A stretch of 64,000 nucleotides of DNA from Epiperipatus broadwayi. Lineage: Eukaryota; Onychophora; Udeonychophora; Euonychophora; Peripatidae. Below, one piece after another: positions 35,350 through 46,531 of the stretch. The notes under the pieces were generated by a model, which saw nothing but the letters and a program-made list of their open reading frames with translations, was not told the DNA's origin and ran no database searches. How positions within the stretch are numbered: position 1 is the first letter of the stretch; the number at the start of each line of letters is the position of its first letter. Made by a program: the position numbers and the translations under genes. Location: positions 4,376,128 to 4,440,127 of the forward strand of contig JAQFVV010006273.1 of NCBI GenBank assembly GCA_028023455.1. Direction: 5' to 3'.

Positions 35350-35762
35350 TTACTCATAAATTTTTATATAAGGGAGCTAAGGAAAATTCAACACATGTCT
35401 GTATTTTTGGATCACCCAAAAAAAAGCCTGGACACATTTTTGATCTGCAAAAAGTTAAAGTTGTTTGTGTAGAGCAAGATTACCAGAGGAAAAAATAAAG
35501 GCATGGTGCAGTGCTAGCAACAACATAGGGTTTAACAAAAGATTGAATAGGGTCTAAGGCATATTTTAAGAAAATATTGCTAACTTTAATACTTTTTAAA
35601 GCAGCCTTTGAATGTTAGTAATCATAGTTATGGTGATGGCATTCTGCATCAAAAATGAATCAAGCTAAATAAAATTGTATTATATTTATTGGATATTTCA
35701 TAAAGCATATTTATATATGTATGCATATATTTTTTTTATATTTATGTTAATGAAGGTTTTCT

Positions 35763-35766
<4 letters not shown>
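35350..35766. other. Unassigned interval
   Basis: No coding frame or known repeat recognised. The right end runs into the (TA)n array. Confidence 0.35.

Positions 35767-35827
<61 letters not shown>
35767..35827. repeat. (TA)n array at the insertion point of the giant-LTR element
   Basis: About 60 bases of pure TA directly touching the left LTR. The right edge of the element is followed by ATATATATT, so the target was a TA repeat. Confidence 0.95.
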
Positions 35828-35829
<2 letters not shown>

Positions 35830-38800
35830 TAACCTGTAATCTCATGCATCTTCACTTCCAGATAATATATGATATAAAATAAAACAGGTTCTATCTCAGT
35901 TAATAATTAATAACTAAAATATTCAGCATTAAAATTAAAATATTTCACTAGCTCAAATTTAAAATACGAATAAGGTTCAGTTTATAAAATAAATTAAATA
36001 AATATTTAATATTTTCATGAGACTTGAAGTGAAAATACAGATGACAAGATAGATTACATTGAGCCAATATCCCACAGGATACTACCTCAATGGCATAAGA
36101 ACACTATCCCCCCCTTTATTACTAGTTCAAATAACAAACTCATAGTATTCTTACGACTTTAATAACTTCTACTCACTAAGATTAAACTAATAATTAAATC
36201 TTAATCTTCTATTTAATAATCTAGCTCAATAAAATAATCTCAGGTTCATAAAGTTTATTCTAAGTTAATTTAAAAATACGGTAGTAAAATATGAGAAGGG
36301 ATTTTATGTCATAATCTACTACACTTAAACTAATAATAATAAATAATAATATTCTTCATTGTTTAATTACTACTGGATATCTTTTCTTTTTGTTATATTT
36401 TTATTACCATAATAAAATAATAAAATAATTTTATATAATCTTTTACCTTCATGTAATAATATAATAAATACATACGTGGTAGCATTTTAATAATCTGACA
36501 AACAAAATATGTGTGGCAACTGATAGCATATAATTTAATATAATATTGTGATAACTGATTTATGACTAATAAAATAACGTAAAACTATGATTATTTAATT
36601 AAATGAATACCAATAAAATATTTAAATTCTTAAAATAATTCTCTATTTATCTTTTTGTGCAAAATTATATATTTGTTTCAATTATTATGCATATATCGTG
36701 ATTTCATGCAGTGATGTGGAGAAATAAATAACTCGGACACAAAATTTTTGAAATAACAAAATTTAACAAAGTTTATTACTAACAACAAATAAATAAACAA
36801 TTTATTTACACTATTTACAGTGGATATCTTTAACTTTTTTACTTTACACTTTGATCTACCGGGTTATAAAAAAAAATTTACATTTCAATTATATCTTTAT
36901 TTATATTTAGGACAAAAATTAAAAAAAAAAATGTTACTATTTGGTTTTTCATTATGGTTAACTTATTACAAATATATTTATCTACTTTATTAGCAACAGT
37001 ATTTTATCCTTAATATTATTAAACTATCTTATTTTAAAAATTTATACCTAGAAAAACATTCTATAGAAAACAAAATTTTATAATGAGTATGGATTTCTCA
37101 AAATATTAAAAAAAATTTAATCTTGCAAAGTCAAAGATGTTACACAAAATATTATCCAAAATGTAGTACTAGATTTTAGTATTTATCACACAATGTTTAC
37201 TAATCATAATATATTCTTCTTTAAGCCTTACTTTAGTAAGATATAAGTGTAATCATCAATATATTTCTGTTAATCAATAAACAAAAAAATATATTATGCA
37301 TATTGTTTACATAATTTACTTTGTACTATTGTATTTTAACAATATGCAATACTTATTTTCTCTTAAAAAAATAATACTAAAGCATTTAAAATTATCATCA
37401 CTTTAGAGAAAATATCTTTGTTTAGATACTTTATTTTAAAAAAGTTTATATTTCATTTCCGAAATAAAATTCAAAATATATTCTTATGATTCTTTTCTTT
37501 CCTTAGGATACTTTGGATCTTCAATTTTAAGTTATAACATCCTATTCCTTCTAAGCAAATAAACCAATCTTATACAAAACGATAGCATAACCTAAGTTCT
37601 AAATTATTTATCATTTCTCTTAAACATATCTTACTGAATGATGCAGTTACATGAAATAAAGATAGCGAAAACAGATGCATAGGATTAAGGAAGAAAGCTA
37701 GAGTATTACTCTTAACATATCTCAAAATCATGGCACAGTGTGAAGAGGTATGACATTTACCTGCCTAATATCCTCTAGTACAGGGATGATGTTAAAGCTA
37801 TATCTTCAGCTTTATTAGAACATCAGATATTTAAAGAAATATAAACACTGTCCAAATAAAATGTGCATCAGTCATAGGGCTTTGTTAACTATGCTGATAT
37901 TCACATAAAGACTAAATATTATTTCCATTCCTTATAACATCCTCTTTTGTAAAACATCATCTTGGTTTCCTGTTCACTAAGTACTTCCAAGCCACTATCT
38001 CAACATTATTTCTCAAGATTTTCCACATCTTACTTCGATAAATAACTATCTGCATTTACAAAACAATAAATAAAATTCATTAATAGTTAAACAATCTAGC
38101 TGTTCCACAAGAAAAGTCTGCTTACTTCATTATTCTATATGTCTAATCATATATAATCTACTTAGACAAGATTTGAATATCCCATAACATGAAAATTTTA
38201 AAAGAATCACATAATTATTTGTTATGTTGGATTATATCACTAATAAAAAAAAATCGTCGTATGCATATTTTCAAATCAATCCTATCTCATAATGTTTTAT
38301 AAAATGTTGTATGATATGCAGTACATATAAGTAAAAAACTTTTACACTTCATTCTTCCAATTTATGGATGATCTAAAGAAAACAAAAAAAATATACATTA
38401 TAAATTATCAATAGTTATTATTATTACCAATAACCTTTATCTAGTCATCATGTTCAGTAGGCTTCCTTTATCCACTTGAGCATTGCAGATATAAAAAAAT
38501 TCACACCCATACACTTTATATTAAAATATTTTTAGCTAAATTACTAGATTGTTATATTATAAAATTTTAATATTAATAAATTAATGTTTTTATGTTTTTC
38601 CTAATCTTATATAAAAATTTAGATTTAAACTAGGTTAACAAAATAAAAGGAATCAAAACTATAATTACATATTTTCTTGACGATAGTTCCTGATAAGTCC
38701 AAAATGTTTATTATTTTCACTAGAGTTTTTAAAAATGTTATCCTCCAAGTGCGTTAGAGTTTAAAATAAAATAATTATTAATCCATTTAGTAAAAATGAT

Positions 38801-40793
38801 AGAAAATAATCCTTGGTTTTAGTATTTAAGATGATAATTATTAAATCATAATATTAATTAATCCCATGAAGCTTCTTAATCTTCTCTACCAATATTCTCT
38901 GCATATCCGATGCATCAATCCATCTAATTTAACTTTAAAAATATTTGATAAACTTTTAAGTACTATTTGTATTTCCATGGATCCATCTTTTATTCAACTA
39001 TGTGTTCACTTTTTTTATATATGTTTCCTTCTTGATACATTTAAACTTTCGTTTGGTATTTTTTAAAAAAAAAAAAAAAACTTCAAGTACTTTTAAACAA
39101 ATCTTTTCTAAATACATTTTAAATAATTCTAAGACCAGATATTTTAATATCAAAAAATGCTTCTGTAACATATTCTCCTGGGTTCTTTCTTTAATTCTTG
39201 AAAATATTTTTTTAAAATTGTTACCTTCAGAAAGTATATAACATTTTACTCCCTTGAATATAATATTCTATAAAATAACTCATGAAATATAATTGTCTTA
39301 TTACTATTTAAAAAATAAATCTTGGATAGGCTTATAAATAATACGTTTCAATACATTTTTTAGACTATGTATAATGTCCAAGCTGTGGTTTTTTTTATGT
39401 ACCAAAACAGTTCTCCGGTGAAGTATTAATAAAGCTGTATCAATAAATATTCCAAACATTTTTACAGTATTACAATTTCTATCCATTTTATTCCACAGTA
39501 TATCCATTTTTTATTGCGTAGTCTAGGTTAAACTTCAGATAAAATACTACTGGCAAGTAACTTTTAAAAAATTAGAAAATCATCTCCGCGACATTTCTAA
39601 ATATATAATTTTTTTCTAAACTTTCCTTTTGCGAAGTACTTCTTTAAAATTATCAGTAAGTTTTTGCAAAATAAACGATAAGAAAGTACCAAAAAAAAAT
39701 TGACTAAAATAAAAATTTTAAAAATACTATCTTTTTGATAGTTATAATTTACCTTTCTCCGGTTTCAATACATTATTAATCTCCCCCGATAACTTAGTTA
39801 TGATGATATTTATAGTCTGTAAGAATACCTATTCCTATTGGTTAATTCTTACTTTAGCTTGAGAACAAATTTACATATTTTTAGTTTATAGTAGAATTGA
39901 ATTTCAAAATTAGAAATTATGACGTAATGAACTTAAAATATTATTTAAAATACCACTTTTAATTTAATTATAACTTTATTAAAACTATTTAAACATTTAA
40001 AATAACTTTTAAAATAATTTTAATAACCTATTCTATTTATCTATTTTTATTTAAACAAAATATTTAATTTTTTTTTTTATATTAACTGTATTCGTCTTTA
40101 TTACATTATTTAAAACATTACATATGATAGTTAACTTAATATTTATTATTATTTTATGCTAGGTGACAATTCCATCCAATTCTATAATATAACTTTTAAA
40201 ATATTTTAAACTTTGTTATTAATTCAAACACGCGTGTGTGTGAAAGTATATAGTATACAAGTCACATGATTAATAACTTTGACAGACGATTTTTAATCTA
40301 TTTCTCTGCCCAGATTTATAAAATTGATACACTTATTATATTATATAATATAATTATAAAATTTGGAAGAACAATTTAGAAAATATAGAATTAAATACAA
40401 TTCTCACCATCATAAAGTTTATTTTTAAAATATATTATATTAATTTTGACTATTAAATATGATTATAAATTTAAACACTGTATTTATTAACTTATCAGTT
40501 TTAAACTATTAAAATCGAATTTATTAAATATACTTTTAATTTTTATAGCTGTGTTATTTAATATGGCCAGCTTTTACAACCATATGAAACAATATTTTAA
40601 ACTTTACTTAACTACATTTTAAATAATTCGCTATAATTTTATATACCACGTATTTTCTTTAGCTTTAAATTGTACTTTAAAAATATAATCGACAAACTAT
40701 AATTAATGTATTAAAAGAACATATTCTAAAATTTAAAATTTTTAGTAATTGACTGTTATGAACTATTACTAGCCTATAGAAAAGAGCATATAA
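35828..40793 (-). repeat. 3' LTR (~4.97 kb)
   Basis: Matches 47310-52299 along its whole length with few substitutions and indels. Its minus-strand end is ...CAGGTTAGA and its start is at the polypurine tract. Both LTRs keep a 67-codon minus-strand frame (39304-39507 here), differing at two residues. In the solo LTR the corresponding region is broken, which argues against a conserved protein. No other coding frame is seen. Confidence 0.9.
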
Positions 40794-40803
40794 CCTCCTC
40801 CTT
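40794..40803 (-). promoter_or_regulatory. Polypurine tract
   Basis: AAGGAGGAGG on the minus strand, immediately before the 3' LTR. This is the expected position of the plus-strand primer for reverse transcription. Confidence 0.75.
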
Positions 40804-40997
40804 ACAATAAAATTTTAAATTAAACATCTATCTTAATATTTACTCTATCTATTGATACTTAATATTTTTATCATTTGCTATAACCAAATTCTATCTTCTA
40901 CTACTGAAATATAAAAGAATATACTGTCTTTAATACAAACCTATAAAATATTTGGACATTACACTCAGAATCTCAACTAGAAATATTAAATTTTTTT

Positions 40998-42851
40998 TTA
41001 CACTTCTGATGGGTATGGGATTAGACTCCTAGCATTGTACATCCCTTTTTCACCATCTGGTGTAGTCAACATGAAAGCATTTTCTCCTACTTTGCTAAAA
41101 ATCTTATATGGACCCTCGTATAACTCAAGAAATTTCTTAAATTGATTTCTTTGAAGGTTGCTAACATCGGGTGTTCTAACAAGAACTAAATCATCCACTT
41201 TGAACGGATGTGGTCTATTATGGGATTTTTTTACTCTCTTAGCACCCATAATATGTAGCTTTACTTTAGCTTGATTTCTATCTGGATTTACATTTATTGG
41301 TTCTCTTATCATAGGTATAGGTGTTTGAATTAGTAAATTTTCATGTTTGCCATAGTATAGATGGAAAGGTGTAAAACCTGTGGATTCATTGCAAGTGCTG
41401 TTTATATAATTAACAACCTCAGAGAGTTTATGAACCCATTGTTTATGATCATCGGCTACATAAACCCTGAATAATCTACCGAGCTCCCGCATAACACGTT
41501 TGCAGGGATTAGACTGCGGATTTCTAATGGAGCTCATAATATGTTTGAGGTGTTGAGTTCGAATCCACTCATTCCATCTACCAGATATAAAAGCGGTTGC
41601 ATGATCAGTAAGAATTATTTCTGGCTTTCCAACTAAAGGGAATTGGTAATCAAGCATGCATTTGATTACATAATGAGCGCTGGTTTTAGGTACAGGATAG
41701 GCTGAAACTAGCTTACTAAAAACATCATATGTTACAAGTATAAATTTCTGACGATTGAATGGTGGAAGGGGCCCATAAAAATCGATCGCTAATAATTCAT
41801 TAGGACGATCTGGAATAATGGGCTGCATGATTCCCATGTAAGATTTACTGCAATGTTTAGATTTTAGACATATATTACACGTTTTAATCTTTTTAATTAC
41901 GCGTTTATACATTTTATTCCAAAAAAATATCGATTTTAAAACATACATAATTTTTGGTGCACCATAGTGCCCATAGCTACTATGAACGTACATGATCAGT
42001 TTATCAATCATGGAGTTAGCAACAACTATCCTCCATGATTCCCCTTGATTAAAATTTATGTTATACATAAGCAAATTTTGATAAATTTTATACTTTCTAA
42101 AAATCATTTTAACGTGTTTATTTTTACTGTTTATATTATCATGATTATTTAAGATAGTCATGATCCTATTTAATCTGATATCCTGACTCTGAATCATAGT
42201 GAGATTATTATAATCATCAGCTATAGATTCATCCCTAACCAAATCTAGGTTACTTATAATTATATTTTGACTATTGGGATTTTGTGACATTAAACAGATG
42301 GGGTGGCGACTAAGAATATCAGCAGGGATATTCTGTGTTCCTTCAATATAGAGTACTCTATAATTGAACTGTTGGAGATATAAGCTCCACCTAATAAGTC
42401 TCTCATTACTGAGGTAGCTTTTATTTAAAAACTCTAAGCTTCTATGGTCGGTCAATACAATCACACTAGAACCTAATAAAAATTGCCTTAATTTCTGAAA
42501 AGCCCAGACAACAGCTAGGGTTTCCTTTTCAGTTATAGTGTAGTTCAACTCAGCACCTCTCAGATGTCTGCTCAAGAAGTACAATACATGAGGTACCTGA
42601 TCCCCATCGAGTTGAAATAACACTACACCCAGACCATAGTAACTGCTATCTGTTTGCACATAAAATGTTTTATTGAAATCAGGATATATTAAAATTACGT
42701 GTTTTAAAAATTTATTTTTAATCAAATTAAATTCACTATCATGATTAGTGGTCCACTTCCACCTCTCAGCCTTTTTTAGCAATTTTGGATAAATGTATAG
42801 TGTCCTCAGCAAAATTTTGATAAAAGCGGTTGTAGTAATTACACAACCCAA
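40998..42851 (-). CDS. pol: Pol C-terminal part: RNase H and integrase
   Basis: Open 617-codon frame; homology begins only at about residue 27 (near 42775), the earlier codons being out of frame with the upstream RT. RNase H catalytic acidic residues are at D68 (QTDSSYYG), E108/E110, D135 (LTDHRS) and D178 (PADILSRHP). Integrase has an HHCC zinc finger (H290, H295, C325, C328) and core Asp residues D357 (AIDFYG) and D416 (ILTDHAT). At the third catalytic position the family motif SNPxERVMRELGR reads SNPCKRVMRELGR, so the Glu appears to be Lys451; E456 is five residues further on and would give the wrong spacing. A GPY/F module (LYEGPYKIF, about 577-585) closes the C-terminus. RNase H removes the RNA strand during reverse transcription and integrase inserts the DNA copy. 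Confidence 0.9.
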   Translation of the reverse strand: MGCVITTTAFIKILLRTLYIYPKLLKKAERWKWTTNHDSEFNLIKNKFLKHVILIYPDFNKTFYVQTDSSYYGLGVVLFQLDGDQVPHVLYFLSRHLRGAELNYTITEKETLAVVWAFQKLRQFLLGSSVIVLTDHRSLEFLNKSYLSNERLIRWSLYLQQFNYRVLYIEGTQNIPADILSRHPICLMSQNPNSQNIIISNLDLVRDESIADDYNNLTMIQSQDIRLNRIMTILNNHDNINSKNKHVKMIFRKYKIYQNLLMYNINFNQGESWRIVVANSMIDKLIMYVHSSYGHYGAPKIMYVLKSIFFWNKMYKRVIKKIKTCNICLKSKHCSKSYMGIMQPIIPDRPNELLAIDFYGPLPPFNRQKFILVTYDVFSKLVSAYPVPKTSAHYVIKCMLDYQFPLVGKPEIILTDHATAFISGRWNEWIRTQHLKHIMSSIRNPQSNPCKRVMRELGRLFRVYVADDHKQWVHKLSEVVNYINSTCNESTGFTPFHLYYGKHENLLIQTPIPMIREPINVNPDRNQAKVKLHIMGAKRVKKSHNRPHPFKVDDLVLVRTPDVSNLQRNQFKKFLELYEGPYKIFSKVGENAFMLTTPDGEKGMYNARSLIPYPSEV

Positions 42852-43017
42852 AAAATAATTTCAGTTGCTTTACAGTTTTTGGTGTGGGAAAGCGTTGAAT
42901 AGCTGCAATCTTTTCTGGATGGGGCTGGATGCCATGCTCATTTATTAAATGTCCCAGAAAAGTAATTTCTTTAGCTGCTATTGAACACTTTTCCAAATTA
43001 ATTTTGACATTTTTCAT
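42766..43017 (-). CDS. pol: Pol middle fragment: RT thumb/connection
   Basis: A short open stretch continuing the reverse transcriptase in a shifted frame. NLEKCSIAAKEITFLGHLI is the conserved KCxF...FLGHxIS segment after the YVDD active site, followed by HPEKIAAIQRFPTPKTVKQL and FFGLCNYYNRFYQNFA. It is separated from the upstream frame by an indel in an A7/T7 homopolymer at 43030-43036, and from the RNase H frame by another in the A6/G2 run near 42770-42778. In the original element these three stretches were one polyprotein. Confidence 0.85.
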   Translation of the reverse strand: MKNVKINLEKCSIAAKEITFLGHLINEHGIQPHPEKIAAIQRFPTPKTVKQLKLFFGLCNYYNRFYQNFAEDTIHLSKIAKKG

Positions 43018-44270
43018 AGCGCATTCATTAAAAAAATTTCTAAGTGTTGGAGATGCTCTTCTAAACTGTCAGAAGCAATGACGATATCGTCCACATACAT
43101 GACGATTTTTTCCTTTAATTGCTTTGAAAAAATCATGTCCAAACATCTGATTAAGCCAGCACCGCTATTAATGAGACCAAAAGGCATCCGTCTGAAAACA
43201 TACGACTGGCCTTGAAAACGAAATGCTGTGTATTGCTGATCATTCTCATGTAACGGTATTTGCCAATAACTAGCTGTTAAATCAAATGTAGAGAAAATTG
43301 ACCTCTTATGAAACTTAGTTAGGAGCTCATGTATGGGTGGAGGAATGTCACGCTCTGGCACAGTTATAGTATTTAACATGCGAGCATCCAAACATACCCT
43401 AATATTGCCATCCTTCTTCTTTACAATAACCAATGGGTTTACGTATGGAGAAGGGCACTTTTTTATTATTTCCCACTCTAGCATCATGTCTATTTGACTC
43501 TGTACCTCGTCCTTATATTGGTAAGGGATCAGGTACATCTTTTGATGGAAAGGATCATTACACTTCAATTTAATACGATGGGTATATCCCTCTATTATAC
43601 CAGGGATTTTAGAAAAAATGCTTTTAAAGCTATACATTAATTGATATAATTTCTCACTTAATTTAGAATCGACTGCATAAATATGTTCAATTTTTGCTTT
43701 TATGCTAGCATCAATCAATGTATTATGGATGCATAGTAATTGATTGGAAAGGTTATGCACACCATATTCAAAATTAAGCCTTTCCTTCTTACAAGTAAAA
43801 ATTTTGTTATAAAAATCTATTTGACAATCATTTAAAATCATGAAGTCAGCACCTATTATGGCTTCATGTATCAATCCAGGCATAATAAGAAAAACATGCC
43901 CAAACTCTGTGTTATTAATTTTGAAGGTAATCCAAACTTGTTTATTTGTTAATTTCGTTCTCTTTCCATTTGCCAGAGTTACTTGTATTTGTTTTACTGG
44001 CAATGAAGGTATATCACCTTTTATGCATACCAGATTTTTATAAGTTGACTCTGATAATATGGAAGCTTGGCTTCTGGAGTCAATCAATGCTTCAACTTTT
44101 ATATTTTCAATATTTAAAATTACAACCGGACATTGATACATTATAGGCGGTTCACCTATAGTAAAGGGTTCTAAAAAATCAATGTCTAAATCTAAAGTAT
44201 TTAGCATCCACATCTGATCATTCCCCATTTTGTTAGCACTGGGTCCTTGCAAAGAGGAACTAATACACAA
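43014..44270 (-). CDS. pol: Pol N-terminal part: aspartic protease and reverse transcriptase
   Basis: A 418-codon frame; the first codon at 44270 is TTG, so translation is expected by frameshifting from gag rather than by a separate start. The protease segment is near residues 40-150. Its active-site motif is ALIDSRSQAS (D64), where retroviral-type proteases have DSG or DTG; a single GGA to AGA change would explain it. RT begins near residue 225, with ECPSPYVNPLVIVKKKDG-type and RVCLDARMLN segments, FSTFDLTASYWQIPL, FRRMPFGLINSGA and the catalytic YVDD (43086-43097). It ends by frameshift just downstream. RT copies the element RNA into DNA inside the Gag particle. Confidence 0.9.
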   Translation of the reverse strand: MCISSSLQGPSANKMGNDQMWMLNTLDLDIDFLEPFTIGEPPIMYQCPVVILNIENIKVEALIDSRSQASILSESTYKNLVCIKGDIPSLPVKQIQVTLANGKRTKLTNKQVWITFKINNTEFGHVFLIMPGLIHEAIIGADFMILNDCQIDFYNKIFTCKKERLNFEYGVHNLSNQLLCIHNTLIDASIKAKIEHIYAVDSKLSEKLYQLMYSFKSIFSKIPGIIEGYTHRIKLKCNDPFHQKMYLIPYQYKDEVQSQIDMMLEWEIIKKCPSPYVNPLVIVKKKDGNIRVCLDARMLNTITVPERDIPPPIHELLTKFHKRSIFSTFDLTASYWQIPLHENDQQYTAFRFQGQSYVFRRMPFGLINSGAGLIRCLDMIFSKQLKEKIVMYVDDIVIASDSLEEHLQHLEIFLMNAL

Positions 44271-44278
44271 AGACCTTT

Positions 44279-44728
44279 TCAGTTTAACTTTTTCTCACTT
44301 GTTTTAACATTTGGTCTTTTTAAAATTGTAGTAATACCACTAGTAGAGGGTTGACTATTTTGTACCTCTACCCTACTCCTAGATTTATCAAATCTAACTG
44401 CTTTCTTAACATAGGGAGATACCCTATCTCTATCTCTAGAATTATATCTCCTCTTAAAACCTGCTTGAAATCTTTGACTATTATTGTTAATGTTAATATT
44501 TGATAACGGATAATTATTTCTTTCCCTATTTGCTTTGAATCTACTGTCTAAAGATGTTTCAGTGATTTCAAATGCGTCTAATATCTCTGACACATCTTCT
44601 ATCAAATAACGGTCTGCTGCAATTAATAATTGCTCCACATTTCTGTGCAAATTATGGCGTACTATCCTGACTATCTGCCCTTCAGATAATGGACATGCAG
44701 TAAGCGTTTTCAATCGGACAGCCTGGCT
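44279..44728 (-). CDS. gag: Gag C-terminal part (after in-frame stop)
   Basis: About 149 codons in the same frame as the longer Gag stretch upstream, separated only by a TGA at 44729-44731. It contains the end of the capsid domain (SQAVRLKTLTACPLSEGQIV, then VRHNLHRNVEQLLIAADRYL). The rest is an Arg/Lys/Ser-rich tail (FKRRYNSRDRDRVSPYVKKA) that probably binds nucleic acid. No CCHC zinc knuckle is present, unlike many gypsy Gags. The reading-frame end at 44279-44281 overlaps a slippery sequence. The decayed gag at 1.9-2.4 kb shows matching sequence across the stop position, which argues that the TGA is a mutation in this copy. Confidence 0.85.
   Translation of the reverse strand, partial: SQAVRLKTLTACPLSEGQIVRIVRHNLHRNVEQLLIAADRYLIEDVSEILDAFEITETSLDSRFKANRERNNYPLSNININNNSQRFQAGFKRRYNSRDRDRVSPYVKKAVRFDKSRSRVEVQNSQPSTSGITTILKRPNVKTSEKKLN
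44282..44288 (-). promoter_or_regulatory. Candidate -1 ribosomal frameshift site
   Basis: The minus strand reads GTTAAAC directly followed by the gag stop TGA. In the gag frame it is G-UUA-AAC, a heptamer of the X-XXY-YYZ type (its first position is imperfect, but this variant is known to work in some RNA viruses). Pol is in the -1 frame and is open across this point, exactly as -1 frameshifting requires. Confidence 0.6.
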
Positions 44729-46531
44729 TCAAGAGAAACTAGTGTAACTGCCCTTGCTAGATTGATATTTTTCTTGAGTTATCTGGAACCTAATACTATC
44801 TTGTTTGTCTGCATTCCAGAAACTCCCTATAATTAAATATCTAAAGTCGCCATAAGTATTTGGCCTTTCAAAGAGCGACTGCCACCAGTCTTTGGCAGTG
44901 CCACCTAAATGATTACTACAGATGGCTAATTTTTCCTTTTCTGTTAGAACACATATTGAAAATAGCTCATCCAAACTATTCAGAAACTCAGATGGGTTTT
45001 CGGTATAGTCTCCTCTAAACGGTTTGACCCTCATGAAACGTAATGCCATCGAGCTATTCGAACCTCCGTCACAACTAATATTTTCCCTAACTGGTCTGCT
45101 GTCTATTTCTTTAACATTAGTATGTTCTAATTGGTTATCCTCACCTTTTCTTAGACATTCTATTCTATCTATTGGGGATGGAGTTATACAGTCTTCATAT
45201 TTACTACTCAATACTTTTTCTTTGCCTAACTCTAAAGTTTTATTACTTATGGACTTAATCTCCTCCATTTGTTCATACACTTGTTGCAACTTTTCTTCGA
45301 AATTTATCTGTCCAATCACTTGTTCTACATATAACTTCTGTTCATTTTTAAACTTATCCAAGTTTTGATCTACTATTTCTCTACACTCATTATTATTCTT
45401 TTCCAACTGCTGTGCCTGTTCTTTTACATCTTTCTGTAAACGCTTCATATTCTCACCAACTTTAGATCTATACTTATGTTCATCATCTTTCTGAATACCA
45501 AGATCTTTTAATTTCTCAACCAAATCTTGTTCTATTTCTTCCTTTACATCTCTCCTAGTTTGCACTATCAAATCCTTGAACTTCTCTACTAATTCTTTCT
45601 CCATTTCATCTTTCACAATTATTCTGGTCTGCACTATCTCTTCCTTAACAATTTTAATACTTTCATCTATATGATCTTTTATTTCACCAATTTCGCGATC
45701 AACATCTGATTTATTACTATTAAGCTTCTGATTTAAGTTGCTATTGTTTATCTGACACTGATTGATAGATTCTTCTATTTGCTTGCTCAAACCCTTTATA
45801 GTATTCTCAGAAAATTCGGAAAACTTATTTTTTAGCAATTCCTGATTCTTATAATCTATGTGCTCTATTTCCTCCTTTAAAGAACCAATGACTTTTTCAT
45901 TGCTATCAAATCTCAAATCCAAATTATTAAATTTATCTTGTACTTCCACCTTAAAATCTTCTACTGTTTTACAGGTTTCATTAAGTTTTTGATTCATACT
46001 TTCTACACAAGTTCTGATTTCATTACTATTTTTGTCCACATTTTCACTAAGAGATTCTAATCTTATATTTGTTTTATTTAGGTTTTCATTAAGAACATCA
46101 AATTTTATATTACTATCTTCTTTAAAAGAATCAAATTTAGCATCAGACTTTACACTATTTTTAATCATATTTTTATTAAGAATATTAAACTTTATATTAC
46201 TATCTTTTCTAATTTTATTCATATTTTCATTAAGAGCTTTTGTATCCTCTCTATTTTTAATCATATTTTCATTCATCTCCTTCATCATCAATAACATTTG
46301 AGATATTTGGGAGTTCTCTACTTCCTTTTTAGGCACTATTATCTTTTCTTCCACTGTTTTAATTTCCATAACCTCTTTCTCCTCTTCATTCATTTTGTTA
46401 TCTACAATTTGAACATCATCTAAAACTGTTTCCATTTCGATTAAGTTTTCTATTTTTCGTTCCTCCTCACAACTTTCATTGACAATAAACTCAGATATTT
46501 CACTCTCTAAATTATTATCTTGATTATTCAT
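44729..46531 (-). CDS. gag: Gag: long coiled-coil N-terminus plus capsid domain
   Basis: Starts at ATG 46531 (MNNQDNNLESEISEF); an earlier in-frame TTG is not needed. Residues ~1-470 are Glu/Lys/Asn/Ile-rich with heptad-like spacing and short repeats (NIKFNILNKNM, NIKFDVLNENLNK), a predicted long coiled coil. From about residue 500 comes the gypsy capsid region: ALRFMRVKPFRGDYTENP, EFLNSLDELFSICVLTEKEK, AKDWWQSLFERPNTYGDFR and FQITQEKYQSSKGSYTSFS, then an in-frame TGA. Gag forms the cytoplasmic particle for reverse transcription. A coil of ~450 residues in front of the capsid is much longer than in typical gypsy Gags (usually a few hundred residues in total). It recurs in two or three decayed relatives in this window, so it is a family trait. 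Confidence 0.9.
   Translation of the reverse strand: MNNQDNNLESEISEFIVNESCEEERKIENLIEMETVLDDVQIVDNKMNEEEKEVMEIKTVEEKIIVPKKEVENSQISQMLLMMKEMNENMIKNREDTKALNENMNKIRKDSNIKFNILNKNMIKNSVKSDAKFDSFKEDSNIKFDVLNENLNKTNIRLESLSENVDKNSNEIRTCVESMNQKLNETCKTVEDFKVEVQDKFNNLDLRFDSNEKVIGSLKEEIEHIDYKNQELLKNKFSEFSENTIKGLSKQIEESINQCQINNSNLNQKLNSNKSDVDREIGEIKDHIDESIKIVKEEIVQTRIIVKDEMEKELVEKFKDLIVQTRRDVKEEIEQDLVEKLKDLGIQKDDEHKYRSKVGENMKRLQKDVKEQAQQLEKNNNECREIVDQNLDKFKNEQKLYVEQVIGQINFEEKLQQVYEQMEEIKSISNKTLELGKEKVLSSKYEDCITPSPIDRIECLRKGEDNQLEHTNVKEIDSRPVRENISCDGGSNSSMALRFMRVKPFRGDYTENPSEFLNSLDELFSICVLTEKEKLAICSNHLGGTAKDWWQSLFERPNTYGDFRYLIIGSFWNADKQDSIRFQITQEKYQSSKGSYTSFS

Noticed and set aside
39304-39507. 67-codon frame conserved with 50811-51014
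   Set aside because: Both are in LTRs that are near-identical anyway; the diverged solo LTR does not keep the frame.
43840-44146. Plus-strand frames opposite gypsy pol, and 45024-45368 and 46032-46301 opposite gag
   Set aside because: Shadows of the minus-strand genes with no domain content.
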